The position numbers and the translations under genes were made by a program. From Ryuthela nishihirai (Eukaryota > Arthropoda > Arachnida > Araneae > Heptathelidae), in the NCBI GenBank assembly GCA_038380435.1, contig JAWZYU010000019.1:29413801-29477800 (forward strand): a stretch of 64,000 nt of DNA, in the 5' to 3' direction. The notes beneath the pieces were generated by a model. It had not been told where the DNA came from, ran no database searches, and saw only the letters and a program-made list of their open reading frames with translations. Of the stretch, positions 54,055-64,000 are shown in pieces (the stretch's first letter is position 1; the number at the start of each line of letters is the position of its first letter).

Positions 54055-55794
54055 CTTTCTCCAGAATCTGGAATCAAAAGCCTAAAGCATCTTATCATCT
54101 CTTTACCGAAAAATTTAGGTTTATTACTTAAAGAGGCTTTAAAGCAGTTTAAAAAATTTATTAAAGATTTATTAATTAAGATTCTTTAATTGATATATTA
54201 CCAACTGAAGTCTTCCTCGATTTCTACATAGTATTTATATAGATATACTTTTGCGTGATTTGGCAAAAATTAAGTTCAATTTTAAAACTGTTTGGTATCA
54301 TAGTTTAATATCTACGCTTATTGCATCAGAAACTATTTCATCATAACTTGCTAAAACATCCGATATTAAAACTTTCGCAAAAACTTAGGCCCTCTTTCAG
54401 TGACGTCATATCTGAGCAATTAGGTCTTATATATAAGATGTGTTGGCCATTCTCGCTACTGACTGAAATAATCGCTGCCCATTTCATAAGGTGGAATTCA
54501 TATTAAGGTTATTTCAATACTGGTTAAACTGAAATCCCTATGATATGCATCATATATATTGTATATATAAAGTTATACCTGTTAGTGTAGACACCAAAGC
54601 CTGATTCCTATAAATTTAGGTGTCTTCTGTCGTAGCCTAAAATGGCTGTCAGAAAATTATTCGATTTTTCTGATATGAAATTTGTTCGACCAATTTTAGT
54701 CTACACAGATGAATTCCATTTACATTATAAAAACTGACGATTTTAATACTAAATGGTTGTTTTTCATCTGGAAAATTAAAACGAAACTGCTCAGTTGCTA
54801 TACCTTAAAATGTGCAAGGGGGGGGGGGACAGAATCCCATTATAAAATCAAGATTCATATCCTATGATTATGAACACTGACATCACAAGCTCAGATCGAC
54901 AAAATTAAAGCAAACACTGTAAAAAAAAAGATTTTCAGACATATCCTGGAAATGTTTTTAAATGTGCACAAATACTACGAACATCCTCTGTGTTATACAT
55001 AATAAGAAAAAGAAAAAAATATAAGCAAAGAAAGCGAAAATGCACTGCAGCTGTATCTGAAAACTGACCTCGGCAAGATGCTACTACTTCTTTTTTGTAT
55101 CAAAACAGCGAAGGGTCACGCTTCACATTCAGGTCCAGCGCAGAGAGCTGAATCTGACGTCCTCTCCGTGAGAAACCTATTAATGCCGCATTTCCACCCT
55201 TCGGTTGCCAGTATTGTTAGGCGGCGAGGAGTCGTGTCGGACGCCATGAACACTTGCATTCCTCTCAGCACGACCAGCTCCACTCTATCGGTTGTCCGGT
55301 GTCCAGAGCTCCAGTGTTCTATTGCTTCTGACACAACATAGCCTTTTGTTCCCTCCTGGGCTTTGCACATCAGCTGAGATGATGCGGGGGAAAGATGTAG
55401 CTCGTCGGTTTTGCTTTTCATTTCATCCCATCCGCTGGATATCTCACATGAGGTTCTCTTATGTGGGACCGAATAGCTTCATTTTGTTAGTATTGCTTAT
55501 TTTTTTAGAGGGATGATTTTTTTCTCTGGTGGATAACACATGAAGGATGGGGGTATACCTTTAAGATTCTGTCAGGAGTTCCTATATTTATTTTGAATAA
55601 TATTTTTGTACATGTTAGTAGTGTTATTTTGTTTTCATTTTTTCGTCTGTCTGTCTGTGGATATTCAACGTTTCTGCTTTTTAATCTAAATTAAACAATT
55701 ATTTTTGTGTTAAATATGTATTCATGAAATATTATGATTCGCATTTTTTCGAATCTCCGAATATCATGTTTTCTATAGTTTACAATTATGTAGA
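54055..55794. other. Unassigned sequence with one GC-rich patch
   Basis: 55078-55421 is GC-richer and open on both strands (87 codons plus, 101 codons minus). I recognise no domain on either strand, and there is no clear acceptor/donor pair. It could be an unrecognised exon or a decayed element. A G run lies at about 54819-54828. The rest is AT-rich and featureless. Confidence 0.35.
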
Positions 55795-56102
55795 CTAATT
55801 AGAAAGAACTCCAGACTGGCAATCTGCAATTTCCTGGTTCAAGTCCCAGCTGTGATCGCATTGAGAATTTTCGCCTTTAATTTCCTTTCTTCGCTTCCTG
55901 AGACAGGGACAACAGCTGGGGGTAGAAAGGCCGCCGTTCGTCGGATGGGACGTTAAGCCGTGACGATTTGTGTGTAACAGAGCCATACCTTGGGGACGTT
56001 AAAAGACATGCTGAATGGCCTAGATGCGAAGATTCCATCTGTCTTCTAATAGCCGAACTTTTCTGGGTCAGGGGTGACCTGACCATTTAGCCCATTGTGT
56101 TT
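55795..56102 (+). mobile_element. SINE-A, decayed
   Basis: B-box GGTTCAAGTCCCAGCTG, then GTCGGATGGGACGTTAAGCC and ACCATTTAGCCCATTGTGT. Head and tail are lost, and LINE sequence follows at once. Confidence 0.82.
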
Positions 56103-56104
56103 AG

Positions 56105-56350
56105 GATTTGATTCTATATGCTTACACAGAAATTTGGGCATTCGCTTTGCAAGTAATGATGAGGTAGGTGAAGGAGTCAGCAATTACCTATCAAGAGCAT
56201 GTTATGCAGAGAAAGAATCCGTTGGTTTAGCTTTATTACCCATATGAATAACAGATTGACGAATAGGTTTATTAACAATGTGTTCAAAGGCCTCAGAAAT
56301 AGGAGGAAACCTAAGCTGTGATGGGCAGACAATATCGAATAGGTGTTGAA
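56105..56350 (+). mobile_element. LINE C-terminal fragment
   Basis: GATTCTATATGCTTACACAG, GTTATGCAGAGAAAGAATCC and TGGGCAGACAATATCGAATA align in order with 45510-45760. Both ends are truncated. Confidence 0.82.
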
Positions 56351-56453
56351 TCAAGGACAGCAAAAAATAATCCTGCAAAGAGTTCAATTGAAAATCTCGA
56401 TACTTTCGTTATAGTGAACCTCATATCCATATTCCACTTATATATATATAAAT

Positions 56454-56950
56454 ACAGGGCGATTATAAAATACTACCCATACTCTAAGGTGTTAATTTTA
56501 TTAAATAATTAAGTAAAAAGTAATTTTGTGTACAAAATGTCAAGAAGCTCTCAAAATTTCCATGATATGACATCGTGCAGTTAATATCTAATCGTGTAAT
56601 TTCTTAAATGCCAAATTTCCAAATCTTGCCAATTCCGATCTTGTGACCACCCCGAGAAGTGCGGATTTGACAACACTCAACTTCTTTTCTTGAGATACAT
56701 TAAAAAATCCTTTATCCGATCTTATCGTATTATTAGGCTCTATGAAAAAACCGTTAATTACAGCAATTAAAGGGAAGAATAACTCCAACTGTTGCAAATA
56801 TTACACCAGACATGCTGAATCGACGGAAATTGAATATCACGTTACAAATGGCGCCCATATTGAAGTCTGCTAAACACAAAACGATACCTCAAGGTACTTT
56901 AAACATATGAGCACTTTTTTTTAAACCCTGGGTGTAAATTCCATTACTTA
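56454..56950. other. Possible DNA-element relic
   Basis: Starts ACAGGGCGATTATAAAATAC, which looks like the terminus of a mariner-type element, but no matching inverted terminus or transposase motif was found. Left unassigned. Confidence 0.25.
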
Positions 56951-56959
56951 GCGATTTAG

Positions 56960-57268
56960 CTTCGTTTCGACCTTTATCTCCACTAACCCCCATCCTCTCC
57001 TCTCAGTGAGAAAGGGGACACCGATGGAATTGGGAAGACCGGCGTCCATCAGATGGGACGTTAATCCGTGGTTCCCTGCGCAGGAGAACCAAACCTTCTG
57101 CACATTAAGGAACACTTTGTATGGCTTTGATGGGAGTCAGCTTCTATCTGTCTCCTAACAACTGTCAGCTGGGTCTCCTTCGCTCAACGTTCTCTGAGCC
57201 CTTCTAACCTGACCATTTAACCCATTTTTTGCAAAAACAGTTCTCCTCAGAGGTTAAACAGCCCAACA
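56960..57268 (+). mobile_element. SINE-A, tRNA-like head missing
   Basis: From 'gacctttatctccactaa' through GATGGGACGTTAATCCGTGG to GAGGTTAAACAGCCCAACAA. Confidence 0.86.
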
Positions 57269-58145
57269 ATAAAGTCCTTTAGACATTTATTCACTTTTTC
57301 ATAAGGGGACTTTTCTTTCTGTTAACTTATCCCCTTTCTCTAATCCCGTTTTTTCACGTTTTTTTCTCTCTGCATCTCCCTCCTTCTTTCCAATTCTCCG
57401 AATAACAGATCCTAGGTTGGAAGCAGGTTAAAGGGAGGAATGCGCATGAACAAGTGTATGTACGACACATTTGGAAGTTTACGACTGACTTTAGGTGATC
57501 ATAAAATAACTTTTTTTCCCCCTCTTTTTTTATCTTTCGCTGGATGCCAAAGCCCTAACGCGTTTTGTTAAAAGCGCCGAGCATCCACACTTCCTGAGCT
57601 TCCTCCGCATCTGTCTCTTCGGAGCAGGTATCTGATACGTGATGATGCAGTGAGGTTTATCGTCTCTCTTGCTGGAAGAGAGAATGGTATACATATGGCG
57701 CTGCTGCGTTTTACTGCTTGCCTAGACCCCTAAGAACTGCCTCTTAAATCAAACGCAGTCCGGAATAACTGATGAGGTAGAAAGATCAAGAGAAAGATAC
57801 GGAGCGCATTGTGAAGTTAAACCTATAAGTCTCTAGGGACAACTGACATGTAAAAGACATTCTAACGCTCACTTCTTTTTTTGCAAGGGAGGCAGTACAT
57901 CTTCTACGTCGATATCATGCGACAGTTTGTCGGAATAGTTCTAAATGGACCCGTTTATTTGAATTCTGATTTATCGTTCGCCTTTTTTTTTTGCTAATTT
58001 AACAGTTTTTTTTATTCGAAAATTCATGATAGAAGTGGAATAGAGTTGGAAAAACACAGTTTTGGTAAGTTTTTTTTTTTAAACTACGTTTACAGAATCG
58101 AATAAACAGTTTTGCACATTTATATAGGGTGTATCCAAAACGTCA
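57269..58145. other. Unassigned sequence
   Basis: 57540-57800 is somewhat GC-richer, with no element or domain recognised. Could be conserved non-coding DNA; comparison with a related genome would tell. Confidence 0.4.
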
Positions 58146-58149
58146 ATCT

Positions 58150-58826
58150 TTTGAAAAGTATTCTACTACGCATAGTGATGAAAATGGTTCCTATGAACAT
58201 TGGGTGAGAAACTCTTCCCTTCCGAGTAATAGCACATTTTGAGAGTGCAAATAAGGAATTCTGTTGAAAGGTACGATGCTAGGTAAATTTACCTCATTTG
58301 TGTCCGACAGCATAGTAGATGCATGCAAATATTGGACAAAATTCCACCACTCCTGGATGATCTGAATCGTATGTATCCTGCCGGTTGGATTGGTAGAGGC
58401 GGAACCATTACATGGCCTGCACGCTCTCTTGAATCCTTGAATCCACTGGATTTCTTCTTATGAGGAGACGTTAAAGCTGATGTTTACAATACGTCGATTC
58501 CTATTTACACAAGCTCTCACCGAACGGATCGCGGATGTTTGTCAAAGAATTCAGAACACTCCAGGACTTTTCCAACGTGTTCGGCCGTCTATGAGAAGAC
58601 GCTGTGAGGCGTGTATTGCTTCTCAAGGAGGCATTTGGGACACTTGCTCTGATGACTTACATAATTGTTCTCATCGATCACTTACAATGTGCTGTAATAA
58701 CTGGAATAAAACCTAATTAACTCAACTGTCTTTCTTACTTGCTCTCTCAAAATGTGCTATAACACAGAAGGGGAGCTTTTTCGGTTCAAAGTTCATAGGA
58801 ACTTTTTCCATCACTATGCGCAAGAG
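58150..58826 (+). mobile_element. Mariner-like element relic with long inverted ends
   Basis: 58165-58257 is repeated in complement at 58722-58815: GTTCCTATGAACATTGG-type, AATAGCACATTTTGAGAG and CGCATAGTGATG blocks in matching order. Between them lies only the C-terminal end of a transposase, so the element is internally deleted. The sequence just before, GGGTGTATCCAAAACGTCAA at 58127-58146, may be the outer terminus, but its right partner is not visible. Confidence 0.82.
58375..58716 (+). pseudogene. C-terminal piece of a mariner-like transposase
   Basis: One frame has WIGRGGTITWPARS and LNPLDFFL followed by a stop where the family has W-G. The other frame has IQNTPGLFQRVRPSMRRRCE then ACIASQGG. 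The WIGRGG, LxPLDFFLWG and TPGxFxRVRxSMxRRCxACI pattern is the conserved C-terminal part of a widespread arthropod DDE transposase family; PLDFFLWG lies just upstream of the third catalytic residue. The N-terminal two-thirds are missing. Confidence 0.85.
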
Positions 58827-58961
58827 GACACTTGGAAACACTTTTATATGCAAAGACAACACCAAGGCAGGACTGACTGGGGGCTTTTTCAGAGAGCTAA
58901 TCATACAGCAGCAAAGTTTCAAATTTTTACGCAATCAAGTTTTACTATCATGTACAAATAA

Positions 58962-59210
58962 AGGACGCCGTCCGTCGGATGAGACGTTAATCCATGGCAT
59001 CGTGTGTGGAAGAACCATATCCTGTGCACGTTAAAGAACTTACGAAAACTGTATGTCTGGATGGCCTTAACAGGAGGCTAACATCTGTCTCCCAATAGCT
59101 GTCCTCTGGATCCCTTCCTCCCAACATTCTCTGAGCCCTCGGGGACCTTATGACCTGGCCATTTAGCCCATTATGTGCAAAAAAGTGCGCTCAGAGGTAA
59201 AACAACCGAA
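58962..59210 (+). mobile_element. SINE-A, 5'-truncated
   Basis: From GGACGCCGTCCGTCGGATGA to GAGGTAAAACAACCGAA. Confidence 0.88.
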
Positions 59211-60374
59211 TTGCATGCAAACAACTCTATATTTTTTTATCATCATAGTTACGTTGTACGTAAATACCTTTTTTCAACTGAATTTGAAACGTATGATGGC
59301 TATATAAACAATTAAATAAAACCATAGCGTCGCTAAATAATCCTCCTATCTTTGATAGTGATTACTGTAAAGTTTTATTTAATATTTCCTGCGAGATAAT
59401 AAATTTTTTGCTTGTGTATTACATGAAGTATTTTTAGCCAGAAGTATTTTCGTTGCAAAATGATTTAAGATCCGATGCAGTTAATGAAATGCCCATTTCG
59501 TGTAAACTTTTAATGGGACGCATTCTACATACTGCAAAAGATGAACCACGGGTATTAACAAACAGCTTTCCTTGTACACCGTAAATGATTATGTTTAAAA
59601 CATTTTTAGCAATTAACAGAAACTCCTATTTAACGTGCATTGCGAAACTGTACGAAGAAGCAATGATAATAACCAACGTCATTTAAAGGACATATGTCTT
59701 ACAGTTTATACCAACGTGAACGTTGTTTTTAGCCATTAATGTTGCATATAATAAGTGGTCTCGTTTGAACGTCATAAGAGCTTTCCTGGGTCAAATCTAT
59801 TTCAAACATCTTCTACGCAAACCTTCTACTCAAACGCCCATTCATAAACGGCGTCGTGTACTTTGTCAAAAACGATATACCCTCTTTACTAAAGTACTTT
59901 TAGGTCCATTATAAGAGAGGACTTATAATTAGGAAGAGGCAATAAGGGCAGAGAAAGTTTTATATTTATGTTCAGAATAATTGCTTTTATATGAGAAGGA
60001 GAAAAATGTAAAAGTATGATGAAAGGTTTGAGTAGGAGGCCAAGAAAAATATATATTTATTCCACAGACAGAAAAAATTCTTGAACACATGAACATTATG
60101 CGACATTATATCGAAACTTGGTGCTACAGGGAGGTAATTATAAGATGCTGAATCTAATGATTCTTGGTCTCAGTTCCGTGGTACTGCTTCGTAGTTTTAA
60201 TTCTTTGTCGCTCGTGGAGAACGGGGCAGACAGATATCAGAGTTCTCTTGGGAATTTGTGGTCAAAATTAATTATCGAAGTGGAATATTAAGTAGCCGTT
60301 ATTGCAAACTTCTAATAAGACTCAACAATTATTTTTCTTTCATTAGACTTCCTAAGGAGGTAGATAGAAACCTA
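59211..60374. other. Unassigned sequence
   Basis: AT-rich. A 63-codon frame at 59723-59914 has no domain I recognise. Confidence 0.4.
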
Positions 60375-60742
60375 GGTTGTTGTTGGTATTTTATCTCTGA
60401 GCTGCACATTTTTGCACAAATTGGAGTAAATAGACAGATCACGAGAATCACAAGAACTCAGAGAAAGTTTAGGGAAGGTTACACAGAGGACAGCTGCTAG
60501 GGGACACAGATGGCACAAATGGTAGACTCCGTCAAGGCCATTCAGCGTGCTCTTTAACTTACACGGGGCTCTTTTACACATGGAGTCACGGGTTAACGTC
60601 TCATCCGAAGGATGGCAGTCTTTCCAAGTCCATCGATGTCGCCTATCTGACCAAGAGCAAGGTGAGAGGTTAGCGGGGATAAATCTCACCATGGGCACAG
60701 GTTGGACTCGAACCAGAGAATTGAAACTACTTAAATCGCACT
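60375..60742 (-). mobile_element. SINE-A, diverged
   Basis: From GGTTGTTGTTGGTATTTTAT to the B-box complement TTGGACTCGAACCAGAGAAT. The outermost head is missing. Confidence 0.82.
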
Positions 60743-61085
60743 GAAAATTTGCAGATTTCCCTTGTTTTCGATTGTAATGATTTTATTAAAACACAAAATG
60801 TTGGCGTTATAAAATTTGAATAAGTATTTGGAAATCTAGTTTCACTTTTTCGTCGTTATTAAACATTGTTTAGTTTTTTTAGGGGATAATGTTTTATACG
60901 TTTCACTTGATAATGCCCTATTTTAGTGTGTTTACTTGTAATGTAACCGTATAGATTCATCTTTATAATCTTATTTAATGGTATTATTTAATAACTTTAC
61001 TCGATGGGTGTTCCCTACTCAGTAGGTTTTACTTGCTAGTGTTAAATAATAAGTTTCGCTAGAAAGTTATTTTTCTACTTATTTA
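60743..61085. other. Unassigned AT-rich sequence
   Basis: Nothing recognised. Confidence 0.45.
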
Positions 61086-61385
61086 GTTAGTTTTACCTCT
61101 ATAGGGTTATTTTTTGGAACACAATGAGTAAATGACCAGGTCACAAGGACCCAGAAAGCTCAGAGAAGGGATCCACGGGGCAGCTGTTGGGAGACAGATG
61201 GTATCCCCCCCCCGTCAAGACCATCCAGCGTGTTCTTCAACATGCACAGGGTATGGCTCTCCCGCACACGGAGCCACTGATTAATGTTCCATCCGATGGA
61301 CGGCGGCATTTCCAAGCCAACTGGTGTCCAATACTGACCGTGAGCAGGATGGGGAGTTTTGTGGAGATAAATTTCAACGCAGGGA
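61086..61385 (-). mobile_element. SINE-A, tRNA-like head missing
   Basis: From AGTTAGTTTTACCTCTATAG to 'gtggagataaatttcaacgc'. Confidence 0.86.
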
Positions 61386-62039
61386 GGAAAAAGGCCCCTT
61401 TTTCCCCATTGGGGGCGCCGTAAGGCTAAAAGTTAAAGAATGTGTTGTTATGAATTAAACGGATATTTAAAATAAATATATATATTTTGAAAACCTAAAC
61501 TTTAATTAAAGTTAAATATTAACAGATTTCCAAAAATTAAGCAAATTGTTTGAAACGTGTTTCTTGAACACATTGCCGTTTTTGCACGCACTCATATTAT
61601 CTTTCTCTGCATAGTCACTTCAAGAACACTGATAGTTTTTACCAACTACGCTGATACTTGCAATATCTACTCTGTTTATTGCAATACTTGATTGAGTTTA
61701 AGAAAACGAATGTTTGACAGATTTAAACAATACACTACACAAATAAGTTCTTATAATTTTAGCTGGTTTTGGGGGCACATTGGCTGCATCACGAATATTT
61801 CTCGGGGTTACGGAATTTTGCGAGTGATCTTAAAAATCGTAGCTTTATTCTATCTTCTGCGCATTTCGCCAGACTACATATAATGTACTACCACTTCCTG
61901 TCACCCTATAATGGCAAAAAATGTGCACAGTTTAAAGCCGAAGGTATGGAAATATGAAAAAGTGCATCTGTTCATAGGTATAAACTGGACACCGAATATT
62001 TCGATGTAAAACCGGAATATTAGCAACACTGCCTGTGGC
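61386..62039. other. Unassigned AT-rich sequence
   Basis: Nothing recognised. Confidence 0.45.
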
Positions 62040-63248
62040 ATTCATCGAAGAGCCAAAACATTATGACCAGCGCGTCTTTATGCAAATCGAAGCAACTGCA
62101 GGTAAACGACGGCATGTGTGAAGGTCATGAAACAGTATAAATAACACCTGGTAGTCTTGTTCTTCAGATGGGAAAGGCAGCTAAGTGACTTTGATAAAGG
62201 CCAAATTGTAATGACCAGACGACTGGGTCAGAGTATTTTCTAGACGGCAAGGCTTGTGGGATGCTCACTGTCAGCCGTGGTTAGTATCTTCAAAAAGTGG
62301 TCCTAGAAGGGAAAAACCACGAAGCGCTAGCAAGGTGTGGGCCGACCATGGCTCATCGATTCTAGAAATGAGCGAAGGCTATCCCATAAGGTACGAGCCA
62401 ACAGAAGGGATATTGTGGCACAGCTCGCCCGTACTTTGAATGCTGGTGATGGGAGTAATGTCACAACACATAGTACATCGAACTCTGTTGAAAATGGGGC
62501 TGAGTAGCCACTGGCCGCATCTAGTGGTCAGGCTAACCTCGATTCAGAGTCGAAAGCGCCTACAATGGACATGCAAGCATCAAAACTTGACCTTGAATGA
62601 TTGGAAGAAGGTCGTCTGGTCCGATGAATCTTGTTTCCTGTTGCACCCTGTGGATGGCCAGGACGTGTGTGTCATATACCTGGGGACGTGTGGGCACCAG
62701 GATACATCATGGGACAAAAAGAAGCCGGTGGAGGAAGTGTAATGCTTTGGGCAAAGTTCTGCTGGGGAAACCCTGCGTCCAGTCATTCATGTGCAGGAAA
62801 TTATGATGTCTACCACCTACCTAACATAGCATACCTAAACATCATTGCAGACCAGGTACAACCTTTCATGGCAACGGTATTCCCCTCTAGTAGTCCCTTC
62901 TTTCAGCAGGATAATGCGCCATGACACACTGTCCGGATTTTTTGACAATGGTTCGCGGAACATGATAAAGACTTCCAGGTATTGCCCTGGCCTCCAAATT
63001 GCCCAGACATCAATCCAATCGAGCATCTGTGGTTTGTGTTGGAAGAGCATATCCGATCTGCGCCGGGTCAAACACGTAACTTAAAAGAGTTAAAGGATCT
63101 GCTGGTAATGTGCTGGTACCAGATACCACAAGACACCTTTAGAACTCATGTAGCATGCATGCCTCCCCGGGTAAGAACTGTTTTGGCGACACGTGGAAGA
63201 CCAACATCATATTAGGCTGGTGGTCATAATATTTTGGTTCTTCAGTGT
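62040..63248 (+). mobile_element. Tc1-like transposon, full span, inactive
   Basis: Left end GAAGAGCCAAAACATTATGA (62047-62066) is matched in complement by the right end TCATAATATTTTGGTTCTTC (63223-63242), with four mismatches. TA follows CAGTG at the right. The 1.2-kb span is normal for Tc1 elements. The enclosed transposase is broken by stops and frameshifts. Left outer bases are decayed. Confidence 0.9.
62254..63215 (+). pseudogene. Tc1-like transposase pseudogene (DD34E type)
   Basis: In order: SSKSGPRREKPRSAS (DNA-binding region end), WKKVVWSDESCFLLH (about 62601-62645, first catalytic D), PGYIMGQKEAGGGSVMLW (about 62697-62750), PFFQQDNAP (about 62898-62924, second D) and WPPNCPDINPIEHLWFVLEE (62985-63044, with the E). 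Frames change at about 62640, 62760 and 62930, and a TGA follows QQDNAP. It would cut and paste at TA sites if intact. Confidence 0.93.
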
Positions 63249-63346
63249 ATACTTGTGACTGTTCCTTTGTGTATTTCAATATAAATTCATGCAAAATATC
63301 GATTAGGCGATTAATGACGACTATGTATCTATTATTACATAATCGG

Positions 63347-63732
63347 GTCGGGGGTGGCTCAGTCGGTAGCGCTCCAGGCTCGCAATCTGTAGTTCCCAGG
63401 TTCGAGTCCCAGCTGGGTCAGCGTTGAGATTTATCTCCGCAAAATTTCCCGCCCTGCCCACGATCAGTAGGGGACACCGATGGGCTTGGAAAGGCCGCCG
63501 TCCGTCGGATGAGACGTTAAGCCGTGGCCCCGTGTGCGGGAGAGCCATACCCTGTGCACGTTAAAGAACACGCTGGATGGCCTTGATGGGAAGCTACCAT
63601 CTGTCTCCCAACAGCTGTTCCAGTGGGTCCCCTTCCCCAACCTTCTCTGAGCCTTCGGGGTCCATGTGACCTGGCCATTTAGCCCATGGTGTGCAAAAAA
63701 GTGCAGCTCAGAGGTAAAACAACCCAACCCAA
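63347..63732 (+). mobile_element. SINE-A, full length, near consensus
   Basis: Head GGTCGGGGGTGGCTCAGTCG, B box GGTTCGAGTCCC, tail AAAACAACCCAACCCAA. ATTATTAC at 63331-63338 and 63733-63740 may be the TSD, offset by a few bases on the left. Confidence 0.94.
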
Positions 63733-64000
63733 ATTATTACTTATTAATTATTGGCGATGATGTTCAATTTCGTTAATATCGTAAAGAACACAAGCCGCTG
63801 ATTTCGATCGTGATTGCCGCAAACATCGACACGTGACGACTGCCGTCGCTATCACAGTCGAATCATTTCCCCAAAAAGCGCGGGAAGAAGGGGCAGAACG
63901 ACTTTCTTTACAATATACAGAATAATCGATTGTTTATCGATGAATAATGCCTGCTGAGTGTGGGACGTGCCCAGTTTTAGTTTCGGGGGAGGGGGGGTCC
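63733..64000. other. Unassigned, CpG-rich end of window
   Basis: 63750-63900 is richer in CG dinucleotides than most of the window and may approach a gene or promoter beyond the edge. No coding motif seen. Confidence 0.35.

Noticed and set aside
63347..63425. tRNA gene-like sequences with A and B boxes
   Set aside because: All copies continue into SINE-A or SINE-B bodies. The acceptor stem does not close and no CCA-end-like boundary exists, so these are SINE heads, not tRNA genes.

Overview
This looks like an AT-rich, intron-scale stretch of an animal nuclear genome, most likely an arthropod (possibly a chelicerate, but this is not settled). There are no operons, no Shine-Dalgarno sites and no long bacterial-type ORFs. 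More than half of the readable sequence is transposable element or tandem repeat. The only host coding sequence I can defend is one 176-nt exon of a zona pellucida (ZP) domain protein at 52626-52801 (+), with an acceptor and a donor splice site. The rest of that gene is not recognisable here, so much of the window may be intron or intergenic DNA.

Two tRNA-derived SINE families dominate. SINE-A is about 387 bp, with a tRNA-like head carrying A and B boxes and a 3' end in AACAACCCAACCC; some 40 copies range from nearly identical to heavily decayed. SINE-B is about 200 bp and ends in a GAGGGGGTATTTATTTA tail; there are about a dozen copies. A LINE of about 3.4 kb with an APE-type endonuclease and a reverse transcriptase (RTE/BovB-like in layout) is present as one long minus-strand copy (6985-14525), one long plus-strand copy (about 41950-45880), a truncated plus-strand copy inside the first, and small fragments. 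DNA transposons comprise a 320-bp hAT-type MITE, three copies of an unusual hAT-like element filled with a TTGGCAAAAT minisatellite, two Tc1-like relics, one mariner-like relic and an 85-bp palindromic MITE.

Layout: 1-1150 tandem 0.5-kb units; 1.9-3.2 kb SINE-A cluster; 4.2-6.0 kb minisatellite hAT-like element; 6.2-6.6 kb hAT MITE inside a SINE-A; 7.0-14.5 kb LINE nest holding four later insertions; 14.6-24 kb SINEs, a foldback element and unique DNA; 24.9-26.3 kb a 33-bp satellite; 28-31 kb SINEs and a 58-bp repeat; 32.4-35.3 kb a 43-bp satellite with higher-order structure and an inverted second arm; 35.3-35.8 kb Tc1 relic; 36.2-41.7 kb SINEs; 42-45.9 kb LINE; 46.5-46.7 kb a 27-bp TGACGTG array; 48-54 kb SINEs around the ZP exon; 58.2-58.8 kb mariner-like relic; 62.0-63.2 kb Tc1 relic; 63.3 kb young SINE-A.

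The most informative material is the nested insertions. Several have exact target-site duplications (TSDs), and related copies in the same window act as empty-site references. The strongest candidate for something undescribed is the hAT-like element (11166-13130) with 8-bp TSDs whose interior is almost entirely a dimeric minisatellite, partly inverted. No transposase, CRISPR array, functional tRNA gene or complete intact ORF of biological significance was found.
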